NCBI GenBank assembly: GCA_964520785.1
Contig: CAZFQG010000159.1
Span: forward strand, 1-15,248
DNA: 15,248 bases
From: CAZFQG01 sp964520785
Lineage (GTDB): Bacteria; Planctomycetota; Planctomycetia; Pirellulales; Thermoguttaceae
Reading direction: 5' to 3'
Shown: one piece after another, positions 1-8,204 of the stretch
Position numbering within the stretch: position 1 is the stretch's first letter
Layout: the number at the start of each line of letters is the position of its first letter
Translations under genes and position numbers: made by a program
The notes under the pieces: model-generated
Told to the model about the DNA's origin: nothing
What the model saw: the letters and a program-made list of their open reading frames with translations, nothing else
Database searches by the model: none

Positions 1-827
1 TTTTCCTCGTCATTCGACTCCAGTTTGAACGCGATACCGACATTCAGCTCCGGCGCTCCTTCGGCGGGCTCCTGCAATCGCAGCCAATCCGTCGTTGTCT
101 TGACTTCGCCGGTCTCGCCCTCACCAATGCTCTGTCGGGTGATTCGGCAAATGAACTCCCTTTCACTGGCCGATATCTCACTCAATGGCTGCCCTTCAAT
201 CTCCCATCGAATTACCCCGATATTCTGGAGGAAGAGGATGGTTGCGGCGGAGAACCGGTTCAGTCCCTCGGCAATTTCCTCAAACGCCCTCTCCGCGGGC
301 TTCTCTTTCTTGTCGAATGGGAAGGTGAAGCACGTGTAGCCCGACAGATGGCGTCCAGTTTCTTTCTCTTCTTCACAAGGGCATACCAAATCATGGATGG
401 TAAAGTGGAAAGAGTCGCAGTCAATTCGTGGCGCCTCCGTGTATGAAAAGACCGCCTTGAAACCGACACCGAATTTTCCAATGGTGTTCGGTTCAGTCTT
501 CTTGAACGAGTCTGCAATTCCGGTGATGCCGTGGACGTCTTCGCGCGTGAAATCTCTGCCATTGTGAATGCACCGCAAACACTCTCGATTGAGCTGAAAA
601 CGAACTTCCGTAGCCCCGGCATCTTCCGCGTTCTGCAGCAATTCGTAGAGAAAATGGGCATCATCCGGATAGAGTTCTGAAAGGAGCTTCTTGAGACCCT
701 CGTGAAAACCGTTTTCTCGGGTAGCGTCGATCCAGTTCTTTCGCTTCCGCTCCAGATCTGCAAGAAACGTGACGTCCGTAAGACAATCCACCGGTGAACT
801 CTCTTGAATGTTGTCCATACGTCTCAT
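1..827 (-). CDS. GHKL (Hsp90/sacsin-like) ATPase domain protein, partial
   Basis: The gene runs off the left edge; 275 N-terminal residues are visible. It starts like a GHKL ATPase of the Hsp90/sacsin type. A helix carries ELLQNAEDAGA (N-box; N66 and D69 would bind Mg-ATP), followed by HNGRDF at 88-93 (the D-x-G-like box) and GKFGVGFKAVF at 117-127 (Gly-rich lid motif). Such N-terminal domains occur in very long bacterial proteins of defence islands, so the missing C-terminal part probably decides its function. The ATG at 827 overlaps the TGA of the upstream SNF2 gene (ATGA), indicating translational coupling. A second in-frame ATG at 818 has AAGG at a better distance and may be the true start. 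A joint role with the SNF2 protein in anti-phage defence is inferred from context. Ordinary Hsp90 (HtpG) is unlikely because the sequence around the boxes is sacsin-like. Confidence 0.8.
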   Translation of the reverse strand, partial: MRRMDNIQESSPVDCLTDVTFLADLERKRKNWIDATRENGFHEGLKKLLSELYPDDAHFLYELLQNAEDAGATEVRFQLNRECLRCIHNGRDFTREDVHGITGIADSFKKTEPNTIGKFGVGFKAVFSYTEAPRIDCDSFHFTIHDLVCPCEEEKETGRHLSGYTCFTFPFDKKEKPAERAFEEIAEGLNRFSAATILFLQNIGVIRWEIEGQPLSEISASEREFICRITRQSIGEGETGEVKTTTDWLRLQEPAEGAPELNVGIAFKLESNDEE

Positions 828-3800
828 CCTTCTACCCTAACCACCCCAATGGCGACACACCGTGTGTGAATATCCGCTTTTTGCTGTTCCGCTTGGATTT
901 CCGCCAGCTTGCGATCCTTCTCGGTTCGCGCCCGGGCAAGCTGCCCCTCACGCATCTTCTGGATGTTGGAGGAGGTCGCCTCGTTGAGTTGGTGTTCCAA
1001 CGTCGCGATCTTCTGGTCAAAGCTGTGCTTCAAGGAAGCCCGGCGAACGTCGCAATGCCGGGCCGTACTCTGGCGGTGTTCGTCGAGGCGGGCCTCCCAT
1101 TTCTGGCGTTGTCGGCTTTCCAATTGCTGCAGAATGGGGGCCATTTCCGCGTCATGCGGGAGGGCGGGTGTTGGATCATCCGGAATTCCCTGTTCCAGAT
1201 ACTCGAATAGCATTTCCTCGACCTCCGCCCGCTCGCAAACCGGAACGAGCTGCAGCTCCGGACGGATTCCCTCGAACTTCCACTCATAGACCGCGAACGG
1301 GTAGACGCCTGGCTCCACCGAATCGTCCGAAACACGTAGAGCGCAGCGGACCATGTCAGGATTTCGGGAGAGATGTCTTGCCGCCTGGAGCGTGAGCGGA
1401 TGGACCGGCGTGATGAAGAGGGCCTTCCGTTCCTCCATCGCGCATTCGCTGTCAAACGTGATGGAGCAGTGCTGGTTCTCCCCCTTGAGCCAGTTCTCCC
1501 ATTCGCGAGAATACTCGTTGCGCTTCACGGCAAGTGCCCTAAAATCCTCCAGGACCCTCGCCCGTGCCTCCTTGCTAAGCCTCAATGTCTTCAGTGGCTT
1601 GTCTCCCCTCAGGTAGTCTCCTTCCCCGCAACGCTTCTCCAGGTAGGTCCGAATCAGCCGCTGAATCGCCAGAGAATCGAGCCACGAACTCTCCGCCTCC
1701 CGAATTGCCTCGTCCTGGTCAGATTTCGGCACTTGAATTCCGAACAACTCGTGCTCGCGATCTTCGAGTTCCCTCTGGTGTTCCAAGGCACGAACCTGGT
1801 TGTCGGCTAGTTGTTCGAGCTTCTGCCGGCGTTCCTCCTCGGAAAGCTCCAGGTTCTCGGCAATCCGCTGAATGCCTTTCGTGATCGCTCCCAGAATCTC
1901 TTCGCACTCCCCGATGTTCGCTTCGAAGACGCCGATCCGGGTTAGACACCGTTCAAAGACGTCGGCGTCGACGGTTCCTGGCGTGATCAGGTTGTAAATC
2001 GAAACGACGTCACTTTTCTGCCCCCGCCGGTCAATACGCCCAATCCGCTGTTCCACCCGCATGGGATTCCAGGGCAGGTCGTAGTTGACCATTGCATTGC
2101 AGAACTGGTAGTCGAGTCCCTCGCATCCCACTTCGGAGAAGAGCATGACATCGATGGCGGTCTCCTCTTCTCTCGGACGTTCAAAACGGTCACGCAGTTC
2201 AAGCCGGGCGTCGTCGTCGATGTCACCGTGGATTAACCCAATTCGGGCGTTTTCCTGGGCAAGTCGCTTTTCCAGATATGCGAGTGTGTGCCGGAACGTA
2301 CTGAAGACCATGAGCTTGTTGTTTTCTTCATCCTGCTTCGCCCGAACGATCTCCCGTAACGTATCGAGCTTCGGATCTTCACTTGGCATGGACTTGGAAA
2401 GGTCAAAAATCGCCTGGGCACTTTCCCGGAGTCTTCCGACGGCGGAATCATCGATATCCTCCGTGTCGTCCGCCGGGGCATCCAATCCCTCAAATTCCTC
2501 CAACCGGCTCAGACGCCGTTCGAGAATATCCTGGACCAGCGGAGCCAAACCGAAAATGCAACTTGATGCTTGACGCCGGATCGTCGTGATCATGAACCCG
2601 ATGTTCTTGGTGCCGTGCAACAGGCTCAAAGCGGTCCGCTCGAAGTCAATGAGCGAGTCGTGCAAGAGCTTCTGCGACGCCGTGAACTCCACGGAGACGG
2701 TCTCCGGACGGCGGATACAGAACGCCCCGATGTCTCGCCGGCGGGTACGGCTGATCAAATGCCAAAAGGTGTTGAAGCTCTCCATCTGATGGATTGTTCG
2801 GACTCGCTCCTCACGAGAGAGATTCCCCTGCCGCAGACAGCCTTGAACCCGGTGAAAATCAGGATTCGCCGAGAGCGTCTTTCGTCCCCAGGAGGTACTC
2901 TCGGCCTGAGCCAGGTACTTCAGAGCCTTCTGGCACCAATCGTCCCCGCCGGCACGCGATTCGCGTAGCGCCGCATTGATGGCCGGATTCGGCTCCGCCA
3001 TTCCCCGGAAGGTGTTCTTGTCGATGACCAGGGCGGGACGCAGGAGATTCAAGAGGACGAAAAGGTCCTGATTGTCCATCTGAATGGGCGTGGCGGTGAG
3101 GAACAATACGGCCTCCGCGTTTTCGACAAAGAGTCTTACCGCTTCATAGGCGAATGTACTCGAATTGCGAACATGATGTGCTTCATCGACAACTACCAGA
3201 TCGAAGCGAGGAGGTGGATCGAGCTGCGAGAGCCCCGTCTTCCCGCCACGCTTGGCTCCGTTACCGTGAACCATGGCTCCGTCGAAGAGGGAATAGGGTA
3301 TTATGATCTTCCGTTGTCGTTCCGGCCATTCCCCGTCGAGATCGGCCTCTCTGATGCAGTTGCGAAGCGCCTTTCCATCGAGCTGTTCAAAGCGTTCATC
3401 GAACCGCCGCATCTCGCGTTGCCATTTCTGTTCCGCGACAAGTGGTTTTGGGCAGATAATCAGAACGGACTCCATCTCCTGACGCGCCTGTAATTCCCGG
3501 AGAATTAGCCCCGCCTCGATGGTTTTTCCAACCCCAACCCCGTCCGCGATGAGTAGACGCGGTTGATCCGAACGGATGATCTTCAGGGCAGGACGGAATT
3601 GGTACGGGACGAAATCGATCCGAGCCGCATTAAGCGAATGCAGGACTGTCGACGACGGATGCTGTACCTGAAGCGACGTAAGCAGGCAGTGCAACTCGTT
3701 TAAGGAGAACGTGGCCGTTCTTCCCTCGATCACGACCGGCTGCAACTGGGAACGGTAGAACTCCTGGGGCTTGTTGTCGAGAAATACGGTGTATCTCGGA

Positions 3801-4441
3801 TCGGCATCGCCCGTACCGCTGCCTATGATTGCTCCGCGGCGCGATGGATCACTCTTCAGGCAAACCACATCCCCTGGCTTCAAACCGTGGTCGCCCTGGG
3901 GGGTGCTGGTTTCCTGCCGCTCAACGGTGGTGACTCGCGATGCTTCAGGGGGTACTTCGGTGCTTACGATCGGTAGCGACTCCACGGCACGGATTTCTCT
4001 TTTCAGGGTTCTTACCTCTTGAACAATAACCTCGTCCGCCCCGAAGATCCGAAGAAAACGGTCCAACGTATCAATATCCCGATAGAGATCGTCCTCGTTC
4101 CAAGACTCCCCTGCATGGATATGAGCCCAGCGGTTGCGAATGGTAAACATCTCCTTCGTGTAATTGCGGTGCTCCATTGTCAACGGCCGTCTTTCGGAAA
4201 GCAAGTGCCAGTTGGAGTCGAGCACCCGCAAAAGAGCCGCCAGATCGAGCTGCTTAAGTGACGTGATTCCGTGATCCTGAATTCGCTGGGCCTGGGCGGT
4301 TGACAGCCGTTTTACCACGAAAGAACTCCACCAGTCGTCAGGACTTAGCTCCGGCAGGGCGTCATTGAGCCACTTAGCAAGGAGACCTGCGGCAGAATGG
4401 AGAATTGCCGGGAACTTCTGGAGGGGAGTGATCTGAGCCAT
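824..4441 (-). CDS. SNF2-family helicase with N-terminal Swt1-type HEPN-like domain
   Basis: A 1205-aa SNF2/RapA-type superfamily 2 translocase. Residues 1-140 are helical and contain RNRWAH (R102-x4-H107), matching the RX4-6H signature of HEPN domains and the Swt1-type HEPN found on defence helicases. Residues 188-236 look like a small beta-barrel (GDVVCLKSDPSRRG...). The motor follows: Walker A GVGKTIEAG near 302-311, DEAH at 419-422, TATP at 449-452, and a second RecA lobe with EGLDYQF (774-780) and motif VI VEQRIGRIDRRGQ (796-808). The last ~330 residues are charged and mostly coiled coil. The start ATG at 4441 has AGGAAG about six bases upstream. All helicase motifs seem intact, so ATP-driven movement on nucleic acid is expected. 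RNase activity of the HEPN is uncertain, since many Swt1-type HEPNs are thought to serve in interaction. It lies between a WYL regulator and a GHKL ATPase gene, which suggests one defence module. Confidence 0.9.
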   Translation of the reverse strand: MAQITPLQKFPAILHSAAGLLAKWLNDALPELSPDDWWSSFVVKRLSTAQAQRIQDHGITSLKQLDLAALLRVLDSNWHLLSERRPLTMEHRNYTKEMFTIRNRWAHIHAGESWNEDDLYRDIDTLDRFLRIFGADEVIVQEVRTLKREIRAVESLPIVSTEVPPEASRVTTVERQETSTPQGDHGLKPGDVVCLKSDPSRRGAIIGSGTGDADPRYTVFLDNKPQEFYRSQLQPVVIEGRTATFSLNELHCLLTSLQVQHPSSTVLHSLNAARIDFVPYQFRPALKIIRSDQPRLLIADGVGVGKTIEAGLILRELQARQEMESVLIICPKPLVAEQKWQREMRRFDERFEQLDGKALRNCIREADLDGEWPERQRKIIIPYSLFDGAMVHGNGAKRGGKTGLSQLDPPPRFDLVVVDEAHHVRNSSTFAYEAVRLFVENAEAVLFLTATPIQMDNQDLFVLLNLLRPALVIDKNTFRGMAEPNPAINAALRESRAGGDDWCQKALKYLAQAESTSWGRKTLSANPDFHRVQGCLRQGNLSREERVRTIHQMESFNTFWHLISRTRRRDIGAFCIRRPETVSVEFTASQKLLHDSLIDFERTALSLLHGTKNIGFMITTIRRQASSCIFGLAPLVQDILERRLSRLEEFEGLDAPADDTEDIDDSAVGRLRESAQAIFDLSKSMPSEDPKLDTLREIVRAKQDEENNKLMVFSTFRHTLAYLEKRLAQENARIGLIHGDIDDDARLELRDRFERPREEETAIDVMLFSEVGCEGLDYQFCNAMVNYDLPWNPMRVEQRIGRIDRRGQKSDVVSIYNLITPGTVDADVFERCLTRIGVFEANIGECEEILGAITKGIQRIAENLELSEEERRQKLEQLADNQVRALEHQRELEDREHELFGIQVPKSDQDEAIREAESSWLDSLAIQRLIRTYLEKRCGEGDYLRGDKPLKTLRLSKEARARVLEDFRALAVKRNEYSREWENWLKGENQHCSITFDSECAMEERKALFITPVHPLTLQAARHLSRNPDMVRCALRVSDDSVEPGVYPFAVYEWKFEGIRPELQLVPVCERAEVEEMLFEYLEQGIPDDPTPALPHDAEMAPILQQLESRQRQKWEARLDEHRQSTARHCDVRRASLKHSFDQKIATLEHQLNEATSSNIQKMREGQLARARTEKDRKLAEIQAEQQKADIHTRCVAIGVVRVEG

Positions 4442-4573
4442 GATTTCTTCCTGTCTTCGTACTATTTCATATATAGCTTATCAACAAACTGGTCTTCGAC
4501 TCGCCATGTAATTTTTTTCCATTTTCAGTGATAATACCCTTTTGCTTCTTCTCTCATCCACCCTCCCTCGCGC
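4442..4573 (-). promoter_or_regulatory. AT-rich gap upstream of the SNF2 gene, possible promoter
   Basis: The 132-base gap between the regulator's stop and the SNF2 start is clearly more AT-rich than the flanking genes. On the minus strand it contains TATTAT and TATATATG boxes and a TTGTTGATAAG stretch. No pair of -35/-10 boxes at 16-18 bp is convincing. The gap is long enough for an own promoter, but read-through from the regulator gene is equally possible, because I see no terminator hairpin here. Confidence 0.3.
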
Positions 4574-5551
4574 TCATTCCCCATACCTCCCCCCCATCTC
4601 CGCGATCTCCGCCCGGAGTTCCTCCCTTAATTGCTCAGGCTCCAGAACCTCCGCATGTTTTCCAAAGCTCAAAATCCACCGAGAGATTTCGTGGGTGTCG
4701 TTGAGCGTGAATCGGGCGATGAGGCTGCCGTCTTTTCTGGGGCGGAGTTTCTGCGAGTCGTGCCAATTCGACTCCTGAACATGCCGGGCGACCGTGGAGT
4801 CGAACCGGATGCGGACCTCTACCGGTTCTTTTCCTTGGAACACCCCGAAGGCCTCCGCGAAGTGCTCCGATAGACTGAAGCTCGTAGGGCGCGTGAACGT
4901 GTCTTTGGTGGGTGTGACTCCCAGGACCCGGTTGATTTTCCAGTGGCGGACCTCGTGATGCTTCTGAGAGTGGCCGACCAGATAGAGGGACCCACGGCTG
5001 TAGACGATGCCATAGGGATGAACGCGATAGGAAGAAGGGCGTTTGGCGCGGAGAGAGTGGTAGGTCATCCGTTGGACGGTCGACCGCTCGATGCCGAGCA
5101 TGAGCGTGTCGATGATCTCCGCCTTTTTCCGATAATCGCCCGCCCCGCGTGCCAGGGGATAGAAGTGTTGGGGGAGTTGCTCGATGTACTCGACCGCCTC
5201 GTCTGTGAGCATCGTCCGTATCTTGCGGAAGGCCGACTGCGCGGCTTCCCAGAAGAGCGTGCCGGCCAGGGGGTCAATAAGGGAACGGCAGAAATACAGG
5301 GCAATCGCCTCGTCGAACGAGAAGCGGACACCTTTCTCGTTGCCTTGCGGCAACAGATGCCACAGCTTGCGTCCGTGTTCTTCGACGATTTCCTCCAGGG
5401 GGAGGCCCATCTCGCGAAACAAGACGAGGTCGCGCCGAATCGTTTTCAGCCCGATCCCGGAATGCAACGCCAATTCCTTGACCGTTCTGGGACGGCTGGA
5501 GAGGAGCTTGATGAGGTTCCACTGGCGACAGAGGACTACTTGGACTCGCAT
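4574..5551 (-). CDS. WYL-domain transcriptional regulator
   Basis: A 325-aa protein with the classic three-part layout of WYL regulators: an N-terminal winged helix-turn-helix (residues 1-66, with TVKELALHSGIGLKTIRRDL as recognition region), a WYL core (about 162-212, HPYGIVYSRGSLYLVGHS, with L-Y-L at the WYL position) and a C-terminal WCX domain (244-318). WYL proteins bind nucleic-acid-type ligands and commonly control CRISPR and defence operons. The frame stays open for 80 more codons upstream. I reject that extension because it has no domain and because a good promoter (5631-5602) lies inside it, giving a leader of about 45 bases to ATG 5551. The gene is first in the minus-strand set and divergent from the CRISPR operon, so it could regulate both sides. 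The target and sign of regulation are not visible. Confidence 0.9.
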   Translation of the reverse strand: MRVQVVLCRQWNLIKLLSSRPRTVKELALHSGIGLKTIRRDLVLFREMGLPLEEIVEEHGRKLWHLLPQGNEKGVRFSFDEAIALYFCRSLIDPLAGTLFWEAAQSAFRKIRTMLTDEAVEYIEQLPQHFYPLARGAGDYRKKAEIIDTLMLGIERSTVQRMTYHSLRAKRPSSYRVHPYGIVYSRGSLYLVGHSQKHHEVRHWKINRVLGVTPTKDTFTRPTSFSLSEHFAEAFGVFQGKEPVEVRIRFDSTVARHVQESNWHDSQKLRPRKDGSLIARFTLNDTHEISRWILSFGKHAEVLEPEQLREELRAEIAEMGGRYGE

Positions 5552-5601
5552 GGCGGTATTCCGCGTTTTCAAGTGGTAAGGCGAACGATTCGGATTCTTC
5601 G

Positions 5602-5631
5602 ATTTTACAGGGTCGATTTCAGCCTCGTCAA
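5602..5631 (-). promoter_or_regulatory. Sigma70-like promoter of the WYL regulator gene
   Basis: On the minus strand TTGACG (5631-5626) is followed after 18 bp by TAAAAT (5607-5602). Each box matches the sigma70 consensus at five of six positions. Transcription would start near 5595, about 45 bases before ATG 5551. This supports the shorter start of the regulator. Confidence 0.6.
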
Positions 5632-5837
5632 CGAAAAAGCGTGTTCCGTGTCTAAGGTGACATCCGTTCAGTATACGCCGCGGAAACGCGATGCGAGGGC
5701 TTTCACTCCGTCCGCCAACGCAAGTCTCGCCCGCGTCGGGGGTTGCGCCGTCAGATGCCGCCCCGTGCAGGAACGAAACCGAGGAATTCAAGTCGGAAGG
5801 AACGCTCCCTCAACCCGGCCCGCCCTCGGCAACGTGG

Positions 5838-5867
5838 TTGACTTCGTCCGCGTACAAACAGTAACAT
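5838..5867 (+). promoter_or_regulatory. Candidate rightward promoter before the small ORF and cas operon
   Basis: TTGACT (5838-5843), 18 bp, TAACAT (5862-5867): five and four matches to the sigma70 boxes. It points toward the 34-codon ORF at 6016 and the cas genes. A chance match cannot be excluded in a 930-base gap. Confidence 0.35.
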
Positions 5868-6015
5868 TTATCCTCAGGAACGGTTTCGAACGGAGTCGCG
5901 TCTTGCCGCCGCGCCGCGATGCGGTTTTTTGCCATAAGTGGGAAGCGGGAGACGAATGCCAAGGGACCCGAGGCGTCCCATTTGTCTTGGCCATGGCTGT
6001 GGAGGCTTTAGATAG

Positions 6016-6120
6016 ATGATCTTCTTCATTTCCCTTCTAATCGTGCTGGGTATTTTGGGGGTCTATATGATCTTTACGGACCAGGACGACATTTTCTTTG
6101 ACGACCGCGACGACGAGTAA
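6016..6120 (+). CDS. Small single-pass membrane protein with acidic tail (34 aa)
   Basis: ATG at 6016 is preceded by GGAGG (6001-6005) at a spacing of 10 bases, and the frame ends with TAA at 6118-6120. Residues 2-20 form one uninterrupted hydrophobic segment (rich in Ile, Leu, Phe, Val) long enough to span the membrane. The last 14 residues are strongly acidic (TDQDDIFFDDRDDE, eight Asp/Glu). The frame is unusually AT-rich compared with its surroundings, as expected for Ile/Phe-rich membrane proteins. The layout (TM helix then Asp-rich tail) loosely recalls CcoS-type small proteins, but the characteristic CcoS tail residues are absent, so I assign no function. It lies alone, in the same orientation as the CRISPR operon and 365 bases before it. 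Confidence 0.5.
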   Translation: MIFFISLLIVLGILGVYMIFTDQDDIFFDDRDDE

Positions 6121-6231
6121 ACGGTCAAAACGGGTATTTTTTTGTTAATTTTCTCCTGTCAGGAATCGCGTTTTCGATCCGTATCACCCATGTTCCGGGA
6201 CCTCGTGGATGGCCTTCGCCGTCCGGAGGAG

Positions 6232-6395
6232 CCCCCGACAGATTCGGGGGATTCGGTACGCCTTAGCACGGCTCCCGGTGTGGTTTAGCCGAAATCGGGA
6301 AGCGTTTCTCGGGCGGACCGGTCCACCAGGTGGTATTGGCGGCGTTTGTCCCTTATAAACAAGGGAATGTCGATGCGGTGCCTTTTGAGGCACCG
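6232..6395 (+). promoter_or_regulatory. Cluster of inverted repeats upstream of cas10
   Basis: The 364-base gap between the small ORF and cas10 has no supported gene but several dyads: CCCCCGA/TCGGGGG with a 5-nt loop (6232-6250), palindrome GGACCGGTCC (6315-6324), CCACC/GGTGG (6323-6333), TCCCTT/AAGGGA with a 6-nt loop (6349-6366), and CGGTGCC/GGCACCG with a 6-nt loop (6376-6395). The fourth contains TATAAA (6354-6359), a possible -10 box with no good -35, so this dyad may be an operator. No riboswitch class is recognised, and none of the stems is followed by a T run typical of terminators. Confidence 0.45.
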
Positions 6396-6484
6396 ACCAC
6401 GGCGAAGTCTCGCGGACGGGATACTCGGATGGACGGGAAAACAGCGTGCGGTAATGTTCACTCTCGCGTAGGAAGGAAACCATT

Positions 6485-8170
6485 ATGTGTTGTTACCTCT
6501 GTTACGACGTAAAGGGAATTCAGCAGTTCATCTTCAGCGTGCCTCAGTTGAAGTACGTTGTCGGCGGGAGCTTGCTGATTTACGAATTCGACACGGTTCG
6601 CGTGGTCCAGGCGGCGCGGTCCGCCGGCCTGACCGGCGGCGCGAAGATATTCTCCGGCGGAGGCCGGGGGACGTTCAAATGCGAGTCTCGCGAGCAGGCG
6701 GAGCACTTGCGGAGTTACCTGGTAACCGCGGCGATGGAGATCGGCCTGGACTTGCGGATCGGTATGGACGAAGACCTCTCCCAAGCGATCCACACGGCGG
6801 ACGACTTGTATCCGTTCATTCCGGAAAGCCTGGAGGGGGAACCGTGCCGCGTTTCCGGATTGTGGCCGACGACGCTCGAAGACAGTAAGGGATACCGGGA
6901 AGAGAACCGCGGCGTCCACAAACTGATCTGGGAACGGCGAAATCGCGCGATCCAGCGGGACGAAACGGGCCGCAACAAGGCCGACGCCCTGAGCCAGAAC
7001 ATCGTCGCCGGTTTGAAAGAACTCTCTTCGCTGCCGGAAGACCTTCGGGAACGGGAGTTGATTATGCTCCGGGCCGTCCGCGCGGACGAGGAAGACGAAG
7101 AGGAGTTGTACGAGGAAGCCGAGGCCGCGGATGAATCGCTGGGCTTGCGTAACCGCTGGGCCATCGTTGCGATGGACGGGAACGACATGGGAAGCCAGTT
7201 CCGCGTCTTCGCGCAACAGGACGAACGGCAATCGCACGAACACTTCGAACGCTGGATGCGGGCCATGAGCCGTTCGCTCGAAAAATGCACCCGGCAGGCG
7301 TTCCTGGAGGCCTTGGCCGAAGCGGTGGCGAATTGGTGGGACGACTCGGTGGTGGATGGCAAGCGGGAAAACGCCGTCACCTCCGACGGCCGAGTCGTCC
7401 TGCCGTTCCGCCCGCTGATCCTGGGCGGGGACGACGTCGTTTGCATCTGCCATGTTTCGTACGCGGTGCGATTCGCCGAGACCCTGGCCAGGCGGTTCAA
7501 CGAACTCAGCCGCGAGGAGGCCACTCGCGCGAAAGGAGAGGGTATCGAGAATCTCTGGCCGGCGACCGGGAATGAACTGACGATCAGCGCGGGAATCGCT
7601 TTCACCGGCGTGACGTTGCCGCTGTACACGTCGATCAGGTACGCCGACTCGCTGCTGGCCAGCGCGAAGGGAAGGTTTCGCTCGGAGGGAGGCGATGGAC
7701 GGCCGACTCCGGCGGCGGTCGACTGGGAGAACATCACCGAGTCGATGCTCGATACGCCGGCCGCAAGGCGGGCGAGGGAACTGCGATTTCTCGACGGCGA
7801 TCTCGGTGGCATGGAGATCGTGCTGACGAATCGTCCCTACAAAATGGGAGATGACCTTGAAGCGTTGCATGACCTGGCAAACCGGCTGCAAAAGGAACAT
7901 AAGGTCCCGCGATCGCTCCTTGCCGAAGCCGTTCTGCAACTCCGAAAACCGTGGGCCCAGCGGACGCGGTGGCTTGTCTCCGTCGCCAAGCACAACCGGT
8001 TCTTGTACGAACAACTGAACGAAATCGAGGACCTCGACAAGAAGGACGACAAAAAGACGAGTTGGAGTGAGACGGAGAAAGAAGGAAAACGCGTGCGGAC
8101 GACGCGCTTCGTCGATGCCGTTTCCCTGCTGGACGAATCGCACCGGATGACCCAAGAGACCGTGGACTAG
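6485..8170 (+). CDS. cas10: Cas10-like type III CRISPR effector large subunit, no HD domain
   Basis: A 561-aa Cas10/Cmr2-family protein. It begins directly with a palm (ferredoxin-like) domain: YDVKGIQQFIF (7-17) and LKYVVGGSLLI are typical of the Cas10 start after the HD domain. The second palm has the paired motifs DGNDMG (231-236) and LGGDDVV (313-319), so D316/D317 can bind metal and cyclic oligoadenylate synthesis is plausible. A helical C-terminal domain follows from about 410. There is no HD nuclease, and I see no CxxC...CxxC zinc finger between the palms, so the protein is much shorter than usual Cas10 (700-1000 aa). Residues 198-220 are an acidic run. The start has AGGAAGG upstream. 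First gene of the operon, 34 bases before the next RAMP gene. It should cap the crRNA complex at the 5'-handle end and sense target RNA. Confidence 0.92.
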   Translation: MCCYLCYDVKGIQQFIFSVPQLKYVVGGSLLIYEFDTVRVVQAARSAGLTGGAKIFSGGGRGTFKCESREQAEHLRSYLVTAAMEIGLDLRIGMDEDLSQAIHTADDLYPFIPESLEGEPCRVSGLWPTTLEDSKGYREENRGVHKLIWERRNRAIQRDETGRNKADALSQNIVAGLKELSSLPEDLRERELIMLRAVRADEEDEEELYEEAEAADESLGLRNRWAIVAMDGNDMGSQFRVFAQQDERQSHEHFERWMRAMSRSLEKCTRQAFLEALAEAVANWWDDSVVDGKRENAVTSDGRVVLPFRPLILGGDDVVCICHVSYAVRFAETLARRFNELSREEATRAKGEGIENLWPATGNELTISAGIAFTGVTLPLYTSIRYADSLLASAKGRFRSEGGDGRPTPAAVDWENITESMLDTPAARRARELRFLDGDLGGMEIVLTNRPYKMGDDLEALHDLANRLQKEHKVPRSLLAEAVLQLRKPWAQRTRWLVSVAKHNRFLYEQLNEIEDLDKKDDKKTSWSETEKEGKRVRTTRFVDAVSLLDESHRMTQETVD

Positions 8171-8204
8171 AAACCCGACCGCCCCCCAATCATGGAGCCA
8201 AATC

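Larger units (their letters stand above)
5552..6015. other. Divergent intergenic region between defence genes and the cas side
   Basis: About 460 bases with no gene I can support. The open frames crossing it (a rightward frame ending at 6019 and the upstream extension of the WYL gene) have no recognisable domains and run through promoter-like sequence. It holds the regulator's promoter (minus strand), a candidate rightward promoter (5838-5867), and a short CCGC/GCGG hairpin followed by six T (5914-5930), too weak to call a terminator. Confidence 0.5.

Noticed and set aside
260..763. Minus-strand open frame of 167 codons
   Set aside because: It is out of frame with the GHKL coding frame, which covers the same bases and contains the real ATPase motifs.
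5552..5791. 80-codon N-terminal extension of the WYL regulator
   Set aside because: It has no domain and contains the TTGACG/TAAAAT promoter; the shorter form starts directly before the HTH as in relatives.
5914..5930. CCGC/GCGG hairpin followed by six T, as a terminator
   Set aside because: A 4-bp stem with a 3-nt loop is too weak, and no plus-strand gene ends upstream of it.
4943..6019. Plus-strand open frame of 358 codons across the WYL gene and its upstream region
   Set aside because: It lies mostly antisense to the WYL regulator, shows no domain, and crosses the regulator's promoter.
6184..6483. Minus-strand open frame of 99 codons before cas10
   Set aside because: It covers the dyad-rich region, has no recognisable domain, and its start abuts the cas10 ribosome site.
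6485..8170. Reading Cas10 as a GGDEF diguanylate cyclase
   Set aside because: The palm motif is GGDD, the start matches Cas10/Cmr2 palm 1, and the gene heads a RAMP operon.
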